From contig NC_049992.1 of NCBI RefSeq assembly GCF_000003815.2, forward strand, positions 2,869,445-2,933,444: a DNA stretch of 64,000 nucleotides, written 5' to 3'. The position numbers were made by a program, and so were the translations under genes. Shown here one piece after another: positions 23,064-36,200 of the stretch (position 1 is the stretch's first letter; every line of letters begins with the position of its first letter). The notes below the pieces were generated by a model, which was given only the letters and a program-made list of their open reading frames with translations, was not told the DNA's origin and searched no databases. Source of the DNA: Branchiostoma floridae (Eukaryota; Chordata; Leptocardii; Amphioxiformes; Branchiostomatidae).

Positions 23064-24975
23064 ATTGGCTTATCTGGAAACAAAAGAACAAAAAATCGAG
23101 TTATTCAAATGCTCTTATTTCTTTTGCCATTTAACATACTTTATGGTAACAACAAATTGTGTGAAATACGCCGCACGTACATACAGATCTAGAGAATTGT
23201 GTCTCCTCTTGACCCACAATAAAAAAAAACAGCTTAAAACTATCCTAGGGTCCGAAAACATATCGTGATTTCTAGCTCATCATACCAGCAGTTTGTTGGG
23301 CGTGTCTGACTCTGCTGCCTTGCTGAATCCTTTAATTTGTCAAGGCTGTTTTAATACAGTGGTCAGGAGAGAAAGTTTGCAGGGATATGGCTGTGCTTTA
23401 GCCATACAGTACGTGTTACAAAATAACAGCTACAATGGAGGTTATACCCACAGCACAGGTTTGACCGAAAGGTCATGACGTCATGCCTGTTGGGCGTAAC
23501 TGTCAGATGTTCAAACATCGCCGCGCCCTCCCCACACACTTACCCTGTCCCTCCCTGTTTGTGGCGAGCATTAGCGCACACTGACTAACATATTGTCTCC
23601 CAGCCAACATGGATACAAATACCGTAAGCAGATATTTATCTTAAGGGTCGTGAACATGTTTGGGCTAAAGACCATCAGCGATCATGCGAAGAGTCTTCTG
23701 TCAGCTCGTTGTCATTGCATTTTTGTCAAGGATTCTGTCATTGTCCAAAAAGAATCCATTATTTGTATTTTCCTACGCTTTTTAAACATAGCCAAAACCG
23801 GTAAGAAATGTTTCCACTTAAAATTCCCTAGTAAAAACATAGACTTCCTATCGTTTAATAAAACACGTTTGGTAAAACGTTTAAGGTAGGCTATTGACCA
23901 TACAGCAAGACATTTCTACTGTGCTTTGTGTTGAATTGCTCTGATTTGATACTGCTACTGAGCCTGAGGCAATGAAAACATCCTCCCTGGTTGATACTTT
24001 TGGAGAACATGCGCACAAAGAGAGCGGCATACAGGAGCACATACCATACGTTTGCTTATCCACCACACCCAGGATAACAGCTTCAAGTCAAATGAAAAGG
24101 ATACGTTTTATTTGATCTATCACATATGGCTCGTTTAAGAACTGTTGAGAACGTGTCGTCAGAGTTGTGGTACAACATGCCACAACATGCCCCCGTTTGC
24201 TCATTATCTGTGACACGTGAAGAAATGGACACATGAACTCTTTACGTATCACCGGACCGTACTGTAGACATTACATTCAATGTTAATCTAGTGTGCCCAC
24301 CTGTATTCATCGCAGGGTTTGATACACTGAATGATGACCAATTGCAAATATTGTAAGAGCACGCTGTAACAAAAACCCTACCTTTTAGCAAGTCTCTCTG
24401 CATTATATCGATATGTATAAATGATTGCATCCAGGTCTTTTCTGCTTGGTCTTGCTTGCATACTGATCTTTCCTTGCACTGTTCAATTATAAACGTTAAC
24501 ACACCAAGGTGCTCTTTCAACGACTAATTGGAAAATTCAAAATATTTCTTCTAGAAAGGAAAAAGTGTCTAAAGTACATAAATACCCATACTCTCACTGA
24601 TGATGAGATAGACGGCTGCAAAAGTCTCGTTTCCATTGGATTTACGTGAAAAATTAAATTTTGTCAAAACTTTCTTTGCATGTGTCAGACAAACTGTGTA
24701 ACACTAAACAGGGCTTACTAACAATCATATGTACAAAGGACTTTGTAAGAAAAAATAAGCTTCCTCTACATTCATCTACGTCGTAAGATCGAAAATTGAT
24801 ATCATTCCAGAGAAAGTCACGGACAAAATCCAGTTGTTTAATTACAGAAAACGTTGCCTGAAATCATTACCAGTGATTGATTTTGTCATTCTAAAACATG
24901 AAAAACGCACGACGAAACACAATGAATATGAGACGCCGTAAGCAATGAACCATAAGTACACCTGTAAGAAACTAC

Positions 24976-25078
24976 TCACTTGGTCCGAGGCAGGTACAGG
25001 TACAGGTACTATCCAGGCCACAGGCGTTCACTCCGACGAGGAGACTGGTATGTTTAGTTGATACACCTGGCTTTTATA
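24976..25078 (-). promoter_or_regulatory. Likely TATA promoter and first (noncoding) exon of the membrane protein gene
   Basis: On the minus strand TATAAAAG (25078-25071) is followed about 30 bases later by sequence suited to transcription start. A splice donor CCAA/GTGAGT (donor bases 24981-24976) comes next, about 60 bases on. The coding part begins at 23063 after an acceptor at about 23077, so an upstream noncoding exon is required and this is the best candidate seen. It contains a short (GGTACA)n-like run. The link to the gene is inference. Confidence 0.5.
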
Positions 25079-26054
25079 CTGCACCACACCTCGTCAACCC
25101 TCATGGCGTCGGATGGTAGCACGTGTCCTATTTGTCCTTTCAGTCTGTGTTTTCATATCTCACACACTTCTGTCCAATCAGATGCCAGTTTACATCGGCA
25201 AACGAGTAGCCCCTTGAGCAAACCAAGGCGGTTGAAGAGAGAGCAAACTGAGAGACAGTCTTTTGACGTAAGGAAATTTGCTTTACCAAGACGGGGTCCA
25301 CCCAGCCCAGCCCAACACATTCCGTGACGAGCTCTGCCCGAAGGTTAACCTGTTATTGTCCTGGCGGTCAACATACCATCGCGGGGACCCAACCCAACAC
25401 ACTTGGTGACGCATCCAGTCGCAAGTGTTATGACGACCGTAATGTCAAAAATGTTACTGTATGTCTGTTGAAAACGCCCTTACATAGGAAAACCTGTCGT
25501 ATTTATCACGTAGTTATAACTATCGCTGACAGGCACAATATTGTGTACAGTACAAAAAGGTTATTTATACATAATTGTCATTACTTCCCTTTAAAATAAA
25601 GCATTTCGTATTCTAGCTATAGCTATCGCAAATTAGTTAAGATATCTTGTCATAAATACTAGCCATGTTGTTATCTTTCGTCATTCGAATGTATGATACA
25701 ATAAATTTGGCCGCGCCTTAAGCAGTAAATAGATCTAGAATTTTGATATCATACTTCTGATGCACACCCAAGGGACAGCCAGAATTATTGCAATTTCACG
25801 ATAACATTAGAAAAGCTATACTAAATGCATTTCCTTTCAATACTTTCGCGTTCCTACTCTTGGCAGCACAAAGGATAGAAATTCACTCCAGAGAAACCCG
25901 TCCTTTAGAAAACATTGAGACTTTAAGACTTTACATTGTAAAACTACATAAGACCTACCGTAAATATGTGTACTTACTGCCGTTACAGTAACGTACATAT
26001 GGGGGGGGGGGGGAGGAGGGTAATTTAAATGATCTCTACAGCATGAATACACTA

Positions 26055-27148
26055 TATAACGCTAGTTCACCTTTATCCGTGGGGTAACCTACGAGGGACA
26101 TTCAATAAGTAATGTCCCTGACCCATTTCCCATAGCAGGAGATTAATGAAACTTGGCACAGTTATTAGTCTTTCTCTTCATAGGAACCACCCAGAGTTTT
26201 GCATTTCTCCCATCATTTGATGTAGCTCTGTTGGGACCAACTTCACTCCTTAGGCGCCGTATCCTTCCACAGTGGCTCAGAAGACTAAGACGGCTGTGGC
26301 GACCTCGGAGCTGTAGGTTTTAAGGACTGTCCTTGTCCGTGTCCCCTCGACGTGGTTTGGCCCGCTTGCTGAAGCGGTGTACCGGGGTGTGGCGCTTGGA
26401 GCCAGCACGTGAGAGTTTAGGGGATGAGTGAGGGTCGAGGTGAATGTCCACCCTACTGATGGTCGTTCGGGCGCAGCAGCCATCCACCAAGTGACTATCC
26501 CTCTACACAGAGCCCCCTACACCCCAACTGTAGCTCTGGACACCGTTCTTGTAGGACATCCCAGGTTGGTCCTCTGACAGATGCCTCATCAATGGCAGAA
26601 GAGGGACGACCAGGTCTGGGAGCTGTTTCCACAGACTTCCGACCTTGTTTGCCAGCGTTTTACAAGGTCATATGATGGGGCATCATCACCATAAGTTTTT
26701 TTTTTCATTTCATCAAAAGTCCCCTTTGGTGTGCGTCCTTTCAAATACAAAAAACCGGATCACTGCGCGACACTGAACTTGCTCCATTTCACACCTGGTC
26801 CATTTCACACCTGACTCAGTTCAAACACCAGTAAATCAGTAACCACAATTAGTTCAGAGCTTTGCAACATAAGCCATAGAGATATGACTCATTACACATG
26901 CAAAATTTCATCTAGATCAGACAACTGGAAGTGGGTCAGGGGCATTACTTATTGAATGCCCCTCGTACATCCGTTGTTTTTAAAACAGGGTATGTAGGGA
27001 TATTTTGTCAACGGGTGGTGGTTTCAAGCTGCAATATCCTGAAAATACTGCAATTTTAAACCAACCTCCGTTTACTTGATATCTGTACATACCCTGTTTT
27101 TAAAACAACGGAAATAGGTTACCAGCGGATAAATGAGAACTAACGTTA
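26055..27148. mobile_element. Inverted-repeat element carrying a nested mariner-like insertion
   Basis: The left arm (TATAACGCTAGTTCACC, TTTATCCG, GGTAACCTA, then after the insertion ATCCGTTGTTTTTAAAACAG) is mirrored on the right (CTGTTTTTAAAACAACGG, TAGGTTACC, CGGATAAA, GAACTAACGTTA) up to about 27148. The arms exceed 80 bases. The same termini occur in the MITE at 9500-9738. The left arm is interrupted by the element at 26092-26965. Confidence 0.82.
26092..26965. mobile_element. Mariner/Tc1-type non-autonomous element, nested
   Basis: The ends read CGAGGGACATTCAATAAGTA and, on the opposite strand, CGAGGGGCATTCAATAAGTA, continuing as ATGYCCCTGACCCA. They are flanked on both sides by TA, the target duplication of the Tc1/mariner superfamily. 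The ~870-bp interior has no transposase frame with recognisable motifs, so it is a deleted or foreign-filled copy. Removing it rejoins the left arm of the host element. Confidence 0.88.
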
Positions 27149-28998
27149 CTAGTATCCGACATACGAACATATTGATGGTTTGTGTGGGTAATCAGGAGCT
27201 TCCGCGGGGTCAAGCCGGGTCATTGTTTGAAAAATGGCGGCTAGCTGGGGGTGGTGGGCATGCAAAGAATACAAGATGCTGGAAGAATAAGATGCTGGTA
27301 AGTGTTTACTACACTGCTTACAGATATAGTGAATCCTAGTAAGTATAATGGATTCTGGTGTATCTACATCTGCATTGGGCAAGTGGTCATAGTGAACCCA
27401 TGTAGCGCTAATTGTATTGAACCAAGGAGGTTGAAAGGTTTCAACCTCCTTGATTGAACTTAACAGCAATATCGTTTTGCTTCCTGCGTCCGCAATTGTC
27501 TGATTTACCGACAACGGCTTTTACATAACGTTCCGTATTTGAGTTGCATAATTGCTAACGTTTTCCATATCTATGGATCGTCAAACAATAAGATGATAAT
27601 ACTGTTTAGGCCCTGTCTATGTTTTGTGTTGTTTACAACTTAAGCCCATACCGTACATGGAGGTCACGGTCCCTGATTTCTACTGTCAATCATGTTGAGG
27701 CAAGTATCGAGAAAGTAATGACACACAGTGTTTCAGTCAGAACTGTTTTATCACACCAATGCCAACGTATAAACAGTGTTACATGTACAACATGCAAAAT
27801 CACAACAGAAACAAAAACTGCACATCCATTGCAAGATTGTTCTGTACACCGGCATGTACAAGTTCTTGAGCATTCCTTCTCAGTTCCTGTTGTAACATGC
27901 ATTGGCATAATACCGGTAGTAAGACTTATACCGGTAGATTAAAAATACTGGAACTTAAAGAGATCTACACTTGCAACAATAGTTATTTCTGAGCTGTGCA
28001 CACTTCAGACATCTAGGTGTCCAATACATCATTTACAAAGCATCGATAACAATGCATTCGAAGACAACAAGGCCAAAAGTTTTCAGTATCTTTTTCGGGG
28101 TAGGCAGCTCGTCGTGGGACGAACACACTGTCACATTCATTGCCAGATTTATAGATCATAACTACACATGGTCATGGCACAAGACGAACATGATTCAACA
28201 ACAATCTTGAATTTCTGTTGGTGACCAACAACTCATGTAAAAGTGTGAAGAACCGTTGCATAATAGCCCGGATCTACGACTGAATGGGCAAAATTGAACG
28301 TACGCAGTCACTTTCCCGCCATTTTTATATCTACGCTAGCAGTGAAGTGTTACGTCATAGCGGTTGTGACCGACAGAAGTTAAATGAAAATTCTTGACAG
28401 TATACGTCAGTTTTCTCATAACATTTTGTATGCTCATGCAGGTTTATGTTTTATGCATTTACTGACAGAAAAGGAAGGAACATCAGAGGATGTATAAATG
28501 TACATAGCGGCAGTTAATTGTGCCGTGTTTCTTCCTACCGGTATTTTGTACCCCCTCCCAACCACGCGCCCGTTCGCCGTGTAATTCCGCGGCGTGTTAC
28601 AATTACATTATTACGCTTTTAGCAGGACAAGAGTGGCAGAAAAGTTACACAGAAGAAGTGGCAAGGGTAACCTATAACAGCAACATGTAACTGGAGAAAA
28701 TGATGCGTTGACAATTTGTCAAATCAGTATGGCTAGAGAAATCGTCGTAAACGTACCGGTATTATGATAATAGATGTTATATATAAGGCACTCAACGTTA
28801 CACACTCGTCATGTTTGCTGGATTTAGAATGTATTCCAACTGTCCGAGTATTTTGGCTCAGAGCAGTCTGATAGAATCTAGTTTGCGCTGAAACATTGGA
28901 CGAGGGAGCCTTTACAGGAACCGTACGCGTACTAACGAAGGAATGATAAAACAAGAAAAAAAGTTAGTAACGTTAGCGTTACACTATCAAGATTCATG
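27149..28998. other. Intergenic region with a perfect hairpin
   Basis: No gene recognised. At 27423-27452 a perfect 14-base inverted repeat (CAAGGAGGTTGAAA, GG, then its complement) is present. The frame at 27149-27514 (-) has no family resemblance. The 3' UTR of gene A must extend into the right end of this interval. Confidence 0.5.
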
Positions 28999-30200
28999 TC
29001 ACTGCGGAATGCCGCATTCCTCCAGGAACTTCCTGTGGGACTCTTCCCAGTACTTTGATGCCAGGAGATTGTCTTTCAGCCGTTTTGCGGCCTCAAACTC
29101 CTCTCGTCCGCCGTCCAGTACCTTGATGATGCGGTCTGCCAGTCGTTCGGCAACTTCATCATCGGCGCCCTTAAGGTCGACAATCCGGCGGGAGAACTCG
29201 GGATCGTGCTTTTCCAGGAACTCTGCTAGTCCCGAGTTGCTGGACACGAGAACCGGGACACCCGCAGCGATGGCCTCCAGCCCGACCAGTCCGAACGGCT
29301 CTGCGCGTGACGGCATCAGGACAACATGAGCCTTTCTAAAGTCTTTTCTCAGCTGTTCCTGTGTACCGTATGCCAAAGGAGTGAATGTAAAAGTCTCGTT
29401 GTCCATGTTTGCTTGGATGATTTCTTTGCTTTCTGCAAAATCTTTAGCGCTAATGCCGCGGACTCGCCACCTGGCCTTTGGGAATCTTTCTATCACAATG
29501 ATCATGGTCTTCGCTACTAGATCATAGCCTTTCAACTTCTCCACGCCCTTGACCCTGCCGACAGAAAGCACCACTTTGGTCTCTGTTTCTTCATACTCCA
29601 CATCCAAATTGCTGAAAATTTCGGATGGTTTAGGCAGGAACTGGTGGTGCGTTTTCTTCAATCCTCTGATCTCGTTTTTGTAGTAATCAAACATAGTTGG
29701 TCCCACCGAGAACACCACATCGGCTTCTTCTATGTCTTTGTCGATCGCTTCAGTCTTGTCTCCAATGCCCATCGCCTTGTCACCGCTTTTGTGGTGCTCA
29801 GTGTCTTCCGGCATGACATGATTGTAGAGGATGACCTTGGCGGATGGAAGACGTTCTGTCTTGATATTTCTCGCAGCTGTGCTGGTGACGTCAGCATGCC
29901 CTACGATGACGCTTATATCTGACCTAAGGATTGGATATCGTTGTTTGTGGTGGAAGGTGATCCAGTCTAGTGTGGGTCTGCTTTCCCCTGTAGTGTTTGC
30001 CATTGGTAGGACCAAGTCAATGCCATGCCTGCGTGCTTCTCGCTTCTCTTCTTCTGTAGCATGTAATACAGTACAAAGAACTTTTGCTCTTACAGTCAGT
30101 AGGTCCAGCAGCTGACCGTTGATGGTGGAAATGCCGCCCTTAGAAGTTCCGACTTCATCAATGACTAGAAGCACAACAGGTTTGCCTCCGGATAGGGTCT
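28999..30200 (-). other. GT4-type glycosyltransferase module of gene A
   Basis: The exon codes for about 400 residues. VVLLVIDEVGTSKGGIST is the N-terminal Rossmann start with the Gly-rich acceptor-side loop. VVLSVGRVKGVEKLKGYDLV is the donor-phosphate-binding GRxxxxKG region. HVVLMPSRAEPFGLVGLEA holds the E-x7-E motif of retaining GT4 enzymes. I recall a Pfam group of GT4 enzymes in biological-conflict systems; membership here is a guess to be tested. No signal peptide is seen, so the enzyme would act in the cytosol. Confidence 0.8.
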
Positions 30201-33200
30201 CTGGAGAAGAGATTAAAAAGAAGGTAGTTAGAGTTTCATTATTCACAGGCCGAATTTAACCTGTTTAAGCTGTTTCTTGAGGTGCACTTATTAGTTTGTA
30301 TTTATCATTGATATTTGATTGATTTATTAATAGCCTTCTGACACATTCACTAACATTTCTTATTATATCACAATATTATTAGTTAGATTGATAGCGATAA
30401 GTAGTATCTAGCTCTTCTGTTCATGCTACAAAGCAATAAAAGAATGAATGAATGAATGAATGCCTTTATTGCACTTTTTGCCACACCTGGCTAAGTACAG
30501 GTCACAACAAGACTTGTTGAAAAGATACAGTTAACAGATACAAGCGAAATAAAAGCCAAATCTGCTGGCTTGAGCACTAGATCAGGTACTAACCGTCCAG
30601 ACTTGCATAGTGGTTCTCCGCATAGTGCCCCAGCAACAGGGGACGCGCAGTCTCGGGGTTAGCTCCTGATTGTGGCTGTAGGACAGTGACGTAATTGTCC
30701 GCTTCTACACTGGACACGATGATGACGTCACGACCCAACATGCCCGCCATGGCCTGTAGGACGACATGGTCTCCCCACGTCCCGTCACGTGACATGGTCT
30801 CCAGGTACTCTTCCCAGGTTTGGTTTAAAATGAAGTTGCTGAGATGGTCACCATGAGCCTGAAAAATTATGGACGGAGAAATGTGTACATCACAGGGAAG
30901 ATCTCCTCTTGTTAGATAAGCACGAGCACGGTGTGACTTTTACTTGTAACGTTATTTTGTTAACGAGAACCCTAACTAATTAAGAAATGTGGAAGTCTAC
31001 AAAGAAATATATTACCATTAATATGTAGTAACGGTAGACATCCCACAGTTGTTAAGAAGTTGAATTTATAGATTGTCAGTTATTTTTGTAAGTCAAGCAA
31101 CAATGGTGCCAAATGTACTGTGCATTGTACATATTGGTTTATCCATCAGATACAAATTTTAGTCTTCCAAAATACATTAAATTTTAAAAGGAACATGCGA
31201 TTGCGTGTTTTGCTTACATATATCAATAAGATATTTAGTTATTTAGCAGTCATATTTCTATTTACATTGCGTGGATTCCTTCTCAGATGGGTGACTGCCT
31301 GTTCACGCAGTTGCAGATGAGTAATGTTTCTTCCCTCGGTGCGGAGAACCTGGTCAGACACGGCGTGAAACATGCAATTCCCGTCTCCTGGTACCTCATC
31401 CCGGAATGTCAGACCTAACTCACACACGCGAGCTGCAAGTCTCGTGTAGTGGGCCTCATATGCGTCTTTTACTTTCGCCTCTGTTGGCAGCCACTTCAAC
31501 CTGTCAAACTCATCTGAAAGTAAAAGGAATGGGATGGAAAGTACAGTCATATTGTTTCACTAAGGTGCTGTACACTTTGCAGTAAAAATTCTCTTCTTAT
31601 CATGTTAGGCTTCTATTGTTTCCATACTCAAGAGCAAGACCTGAGCTCTACATATCACAAATTTACATATCTTAAGTTTAGAGTGATTTGGCACCGGTGC
31701 AATGGATGCGTTTGCTCCTTCAGCAGTGAACATCACCCAAGAAGATGTTATTGGGGTAGACTTGAAATACATTAACACATTCACAACTAAATGAATATAA
31801 AGAAGCATACTATTAGGAATATATAAAGGTGTAAGTAGAAACTTTTGCCTAGTGATTGCATAAATGATATTACTCGCATACAGTATTGGTTCTACACGGA
31901 TCTACACGGTTCCTAATTATAAGCACACCTAATTTTGAGACAAAAGTACTCGCTGCTGTATTTGTAGAATCTGCTACATTGTCTGTACCTATTTTAATAT
32001 AGGTGAAAGGTGAACAAAATTGTTGCGTTATGGCTTGTCCCGTCACTGTTACAATTTTGTAAGCCGGACATTATCAAAATTATTCATATGATGAGGACTA
32101 ATAGAGTCAACTTTCCTGTACATAACGATGAACAGAAAAACACTTTGGTCATGAAAATGGGATTAACTGATATTGTTGTGAGTCCCCGGTTCTTAATAGT
32201 CCTTTTCATTTGTCTGTGGAATGTCAGTACAGAGACAGATACAAAGTACACGTACCGTTTAGAATACGTTTAGCTGTTCTTCTATTCTGATATCGTTTGC
32301 AATTCTTAAATGCTAAAAATTCAAACTAAAAATTGCAATTTGTATAATATGTGTACGTGTGCCTACCTCCTGACGATCCCGAAACCTCAGCAATAAGACT
32401 AATGGAACCCTGGAGTGCCCGTAAATGCTGGTTACTTCCATTAGCTGTGAGAGAGAAATATGTACATTTAATAGCTCTAACTCTGTAAAGAAGTCTGAAG
32501 AAGTGTTACATCTAAGCCCCAAATGCTGTGTTTATTAAATGATGAATAATTTGAGTCTTCCCTGTTGTTTTTAACTGTCTGTTCTTTATAAAGTCTGCTT
32601 TAAGATAAATATGCTTCATACCTTGGATTCCATATGGTCTGTACACAAGGTCTGCTGAAGTAGACGCTGTATATTTAACCTCGGGGTGTGGACATCTAAC
32701 GTCACGGCCGTCATCTGCAGTCCGGTCCCTCAGGTCGTACTGGTGCGGGTTGTCCAGTCTTGCCTTGATGCAGTGCGCACAGGTGACGTGGAGGGAGTAC
32801 AGCACACCTGGCCACTCCTGCAGCAGCTGGACCAGCACCTCCAGCAGTGGGTGGACCACGCCCCACATCTCACCTGCCTGGGCAAGCCTGCCTCTGGTTG
32901 CCATGGTGATGTAAGTGTCGTCTGCAGCAGGTTTCGAACACACTTGTACGGGATAGCCCTGTCTGTAGGCCAGGACTCCATCTCTCCAGTCAATCCTGTC
33001 CTTTACAAATGGATGGATCCCAACACTGAACCTCTGAAACAGTCCCCGGGGACAGAATCCTCTGATGTCACACATCAGCTGTAGCTGTATCTGTTCCTTT
33101 CGTACGTCTTCTGGCCAGACACTCATTAACTCTTCTGGCATTTCTTTGTACAGGTACCAAGGTATTTTATAATGACATGTATGTTTTGAAGGGTCCGTTT

Positions 33201-36200
33201 TGTCTTCAGCCTTTAACTCAAAGCAAAGGCCGAAATTTTGCATCAGAGCTATAACAATGTCAGGAGCGACATCTAGTGGTAACATACATGTCAGCACATC
33301 CTTCCGAATCAGTCCACAGTCGCACAGATCCTGTTCAAACCCCCTCAGCTGTACGCTAGTATAATTAGCATTCTGTAATCTGGGTATTGAGAAAAGTTCC
33401 TTGGTATCGTGATGGAAGAGATCCTTAAAGAGTTCTATTAATGCAGGAGGATCATGGAAGACAAGCTCCTTGAGCTCCGGTATGTCCGTGTACCTGAGGA
33501 TGGTTCCCACCTGCTGCAGGTAAGACAGGACTGGCTCCAGTCTGTCCGCCGTGAGGCCTGCTAGATCCGAACAGAAGGCCCACGTCATCCACTTTGGTTT
33601 CTTGTCCCTTTCTCTGTCACTTTGAAGATGCAGAGATGACATGTCATCGTCGTCGCTGCTAGTGTCATCGTCGTCGCTCCCAGTGGTCTTCCAAGAATAA
33701 AGTTTCTCTCGCTCTGTTCCCTTGTCACGTAGCTTGTGTATCTGTTGTTCAAAATCCACCCAGGTTCCCGGTAGAATCCTCCGCAGTATTGGAAACAGTG
33801 ATGTATTATTTGCTGATTCCAGTAAGTGACTCCTTAGCGAGTCCAACCGAGATGTTGGTTCTACAGAACTGACGCAGTACATTCCGACCAGCCGCAAGGG
33901 GCGTTCCAGAAGGCTTTGTGTGTGTTCTAACTGCTTTTTTAGTTCCTTTTGACCACCCACTTTTGGGGCATCACTTCGATCGATATCATTTCCTAATTTC
34001 TGAATGTGCCACTCCATACTTCGTTTCCAAGATAGCTGCTGCTTTTCGTACCTTTTTCGGATATCCCTGGTCTTCTCTTCTATTTCCGCGCTGCTGCATT
34101 CGTCCATTTTGCTTCCCACTATTGTAACCACCGCCCCCGGCACGCGGGTATTCAGTGTATCCAGCCAAAACCCTACGGCTTCTGTGTACCTCTGTTCCGT
34201 GCAGTTATAAGTTTGGAGGTCTACTGTCAGCAAGTTCAATGCGCCTTGTGTCAAAAAGAACTGATGGGTAAGATGGTACACGTCATGGCCGCCAAAGTCG
34301 TACACTTCAAACGTAATGTTGTCATCAGGTGCCCACTGAGTTATCTCTACACAGTGTGTGCGGTCTTCTTCTTTCGTCAGGGTAGACTCGCCCCTTTGTA
34401 GCGTTTGTACCAGGCTTGTTTTTCCCGCCATTGTATCTCCCAAGACGACAACTTTCAAACGGGCGCTTACCTTTTCTTCTGAACGTTCCAGTTCGTCATA
34501 GTATTGTCTAATAGCAGTGATACCCTGACTGCACACTTCGGGTGGTGGTTTTATAAGTGGATTTTTGCTGACGTACAGATGTGATAGGTTAGTGAGCTGT
34601 CCAACTTCTGCGGATAACGTCTGTAGTTGGTTATCACTCAAGTCCAGCCATTCTTGTTGTGTCAGTGTCCACAGCTCAGGTGGGATTGTGTTCAGCTTAC
34701 AATGGGACAGATGCAAGTGCTTGACGTTAGTGAACTGTCCAACTTCCGCGGGTAACGTCTGTAGCGGGTTCCAGCTCAGATTCAGCCATTCTAACTGTAT
34801 CAGTTTCCCCACTTCAGGTGGGAGTGTGCGCAGCCGGCAGTTTGATAGATCCAAGTGTTTAATTTTTGTGAGCTTTCCGACTTCCGCAGTTAATGTCTGT
34901 AGAGCGTTATTGCGCAGGACCAGCCATTCTAATTGTGTCAGTCTAAACACCTCAGGTGGCAGGGTAGTCAGCCTTCTATCTGACAGATCCAAACGTTTTA
35001 TGTCAGTGAGCCGTCCAACTATTGCTGGTAACATGTTTTGTGGGTTATTGCGTAGGTCCAGGTATTCTAATTGTGTCAGCCTAATCACTTCAACCGGGAG
35101 TGTGTGCAGCTGGCAGTTGGACAGATCCAAGTGTTTAATTTTTAAAGTAAGTTTTCCGACTTCGGTGGGTAACGTCTGTAGAGGGTTATCTTTCAGGTCC
35201 AACCATTCTAACTGTGCCAGTCTCCCCACTTCAGGTGGGAGTGTGCGCAGCTGACAGTGGGACAGATTCAAGTGTTTGATGTTAGAGAGTTGGTCGACTT
35301 CCGTGGGTAACGTTTGTATTGAGTTAGAGCTCAGGTTCACCCATTCTAATTGCGATAAGTTCCCCACTTCAGGTGGGAGTGTGTGCAGCTGACAGAGGGA
35401 CAGATCCAAGTGTTTGACGTTAGTGAGCTGTCCAACTTCCGCGGGTAACGTTCGTAGCGGGTTATAGTGTAGGTCCAAATGTTCTAACTGTGTCAGTCTC
35501 CCCACTTCAGGTGGGAGTGTGCGCAGCTGGCAGTGGGACAGATCCAAGTGTTTGACGTTATTGAGCTGTCCAATTTCCGCGGGTAACGTCTGTAGTGGAT
35601 TTATACCCAGGCGCAGCCATTCTAGCTGTGTCAGTCTACCCACCTCAGGTGGGAGTGTGCGTACTTGGCAGTGGGACAGACCAAAGTATTTGACATTACT
35701 CAGCTGTCCAACCTCCGCGGGTAACGTCTGCAGTGAGTTAGAGCTCAGGTCCAGCCATTGTAACTGTGTCAGTCTCCACACTTCAGGTGGGAGTGTGTGC
35801 AGCTGGCATTGCCGTAGGTCCAGCCATTCTAACTTTGTCAATGTACCTACTTCAAGTGGGAGTGTGTTCAGCTGGTAGTGGGGCAGATCTAAGTATTTGG
35901 CTTTACCCAGCTGTACAACTTCCGCGGGTAGCGTCTGTTGTGAGTTACCGCTCAGGTCCAACCTTTCTAACTGCACCAGTCTCCACACTACAGGAGAAAC
36001 TGTAACCATGTCTGTATTGTCCAGTTTCAGTACCCGGAGGTTCGTAAGTCTAGACAGCTCATCCGGCAGGTGGACCCCACTGTTATAGCTTAGGTCCAGT
36101 TCCTCCAGCTGCGTGAGTTTCAGGACTGCCGATGGAACGGTGCCGAGTTCACAGTCACTTAGTCTCAACACTTTGATATTCTTAAGTTTGTACAACACAT

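Noticed and set aside
27149-27514. 121-codon minus frame
   Set aside because: No domain, no splice or promoter support, overlaps a hairpin and element edge.
30201-30246. ATG upstream of the GT4 exon (would give a separate 415-residue glycosyltransferase)
   Set aside because: It lies in the intron before a good acceptor (TTCTCCAG), and gene B has no matching ATG extension; the spliced OTU-GT4 reading is preferred but not proven.
34565-36088. Long plus-strand open frames opposite the LRRs of gene A
   Set aside because: They are antisense shadows of the 69-bp LRR units; composition is repetitive (CPTSAGNVCSG-like) with no family resemblance.
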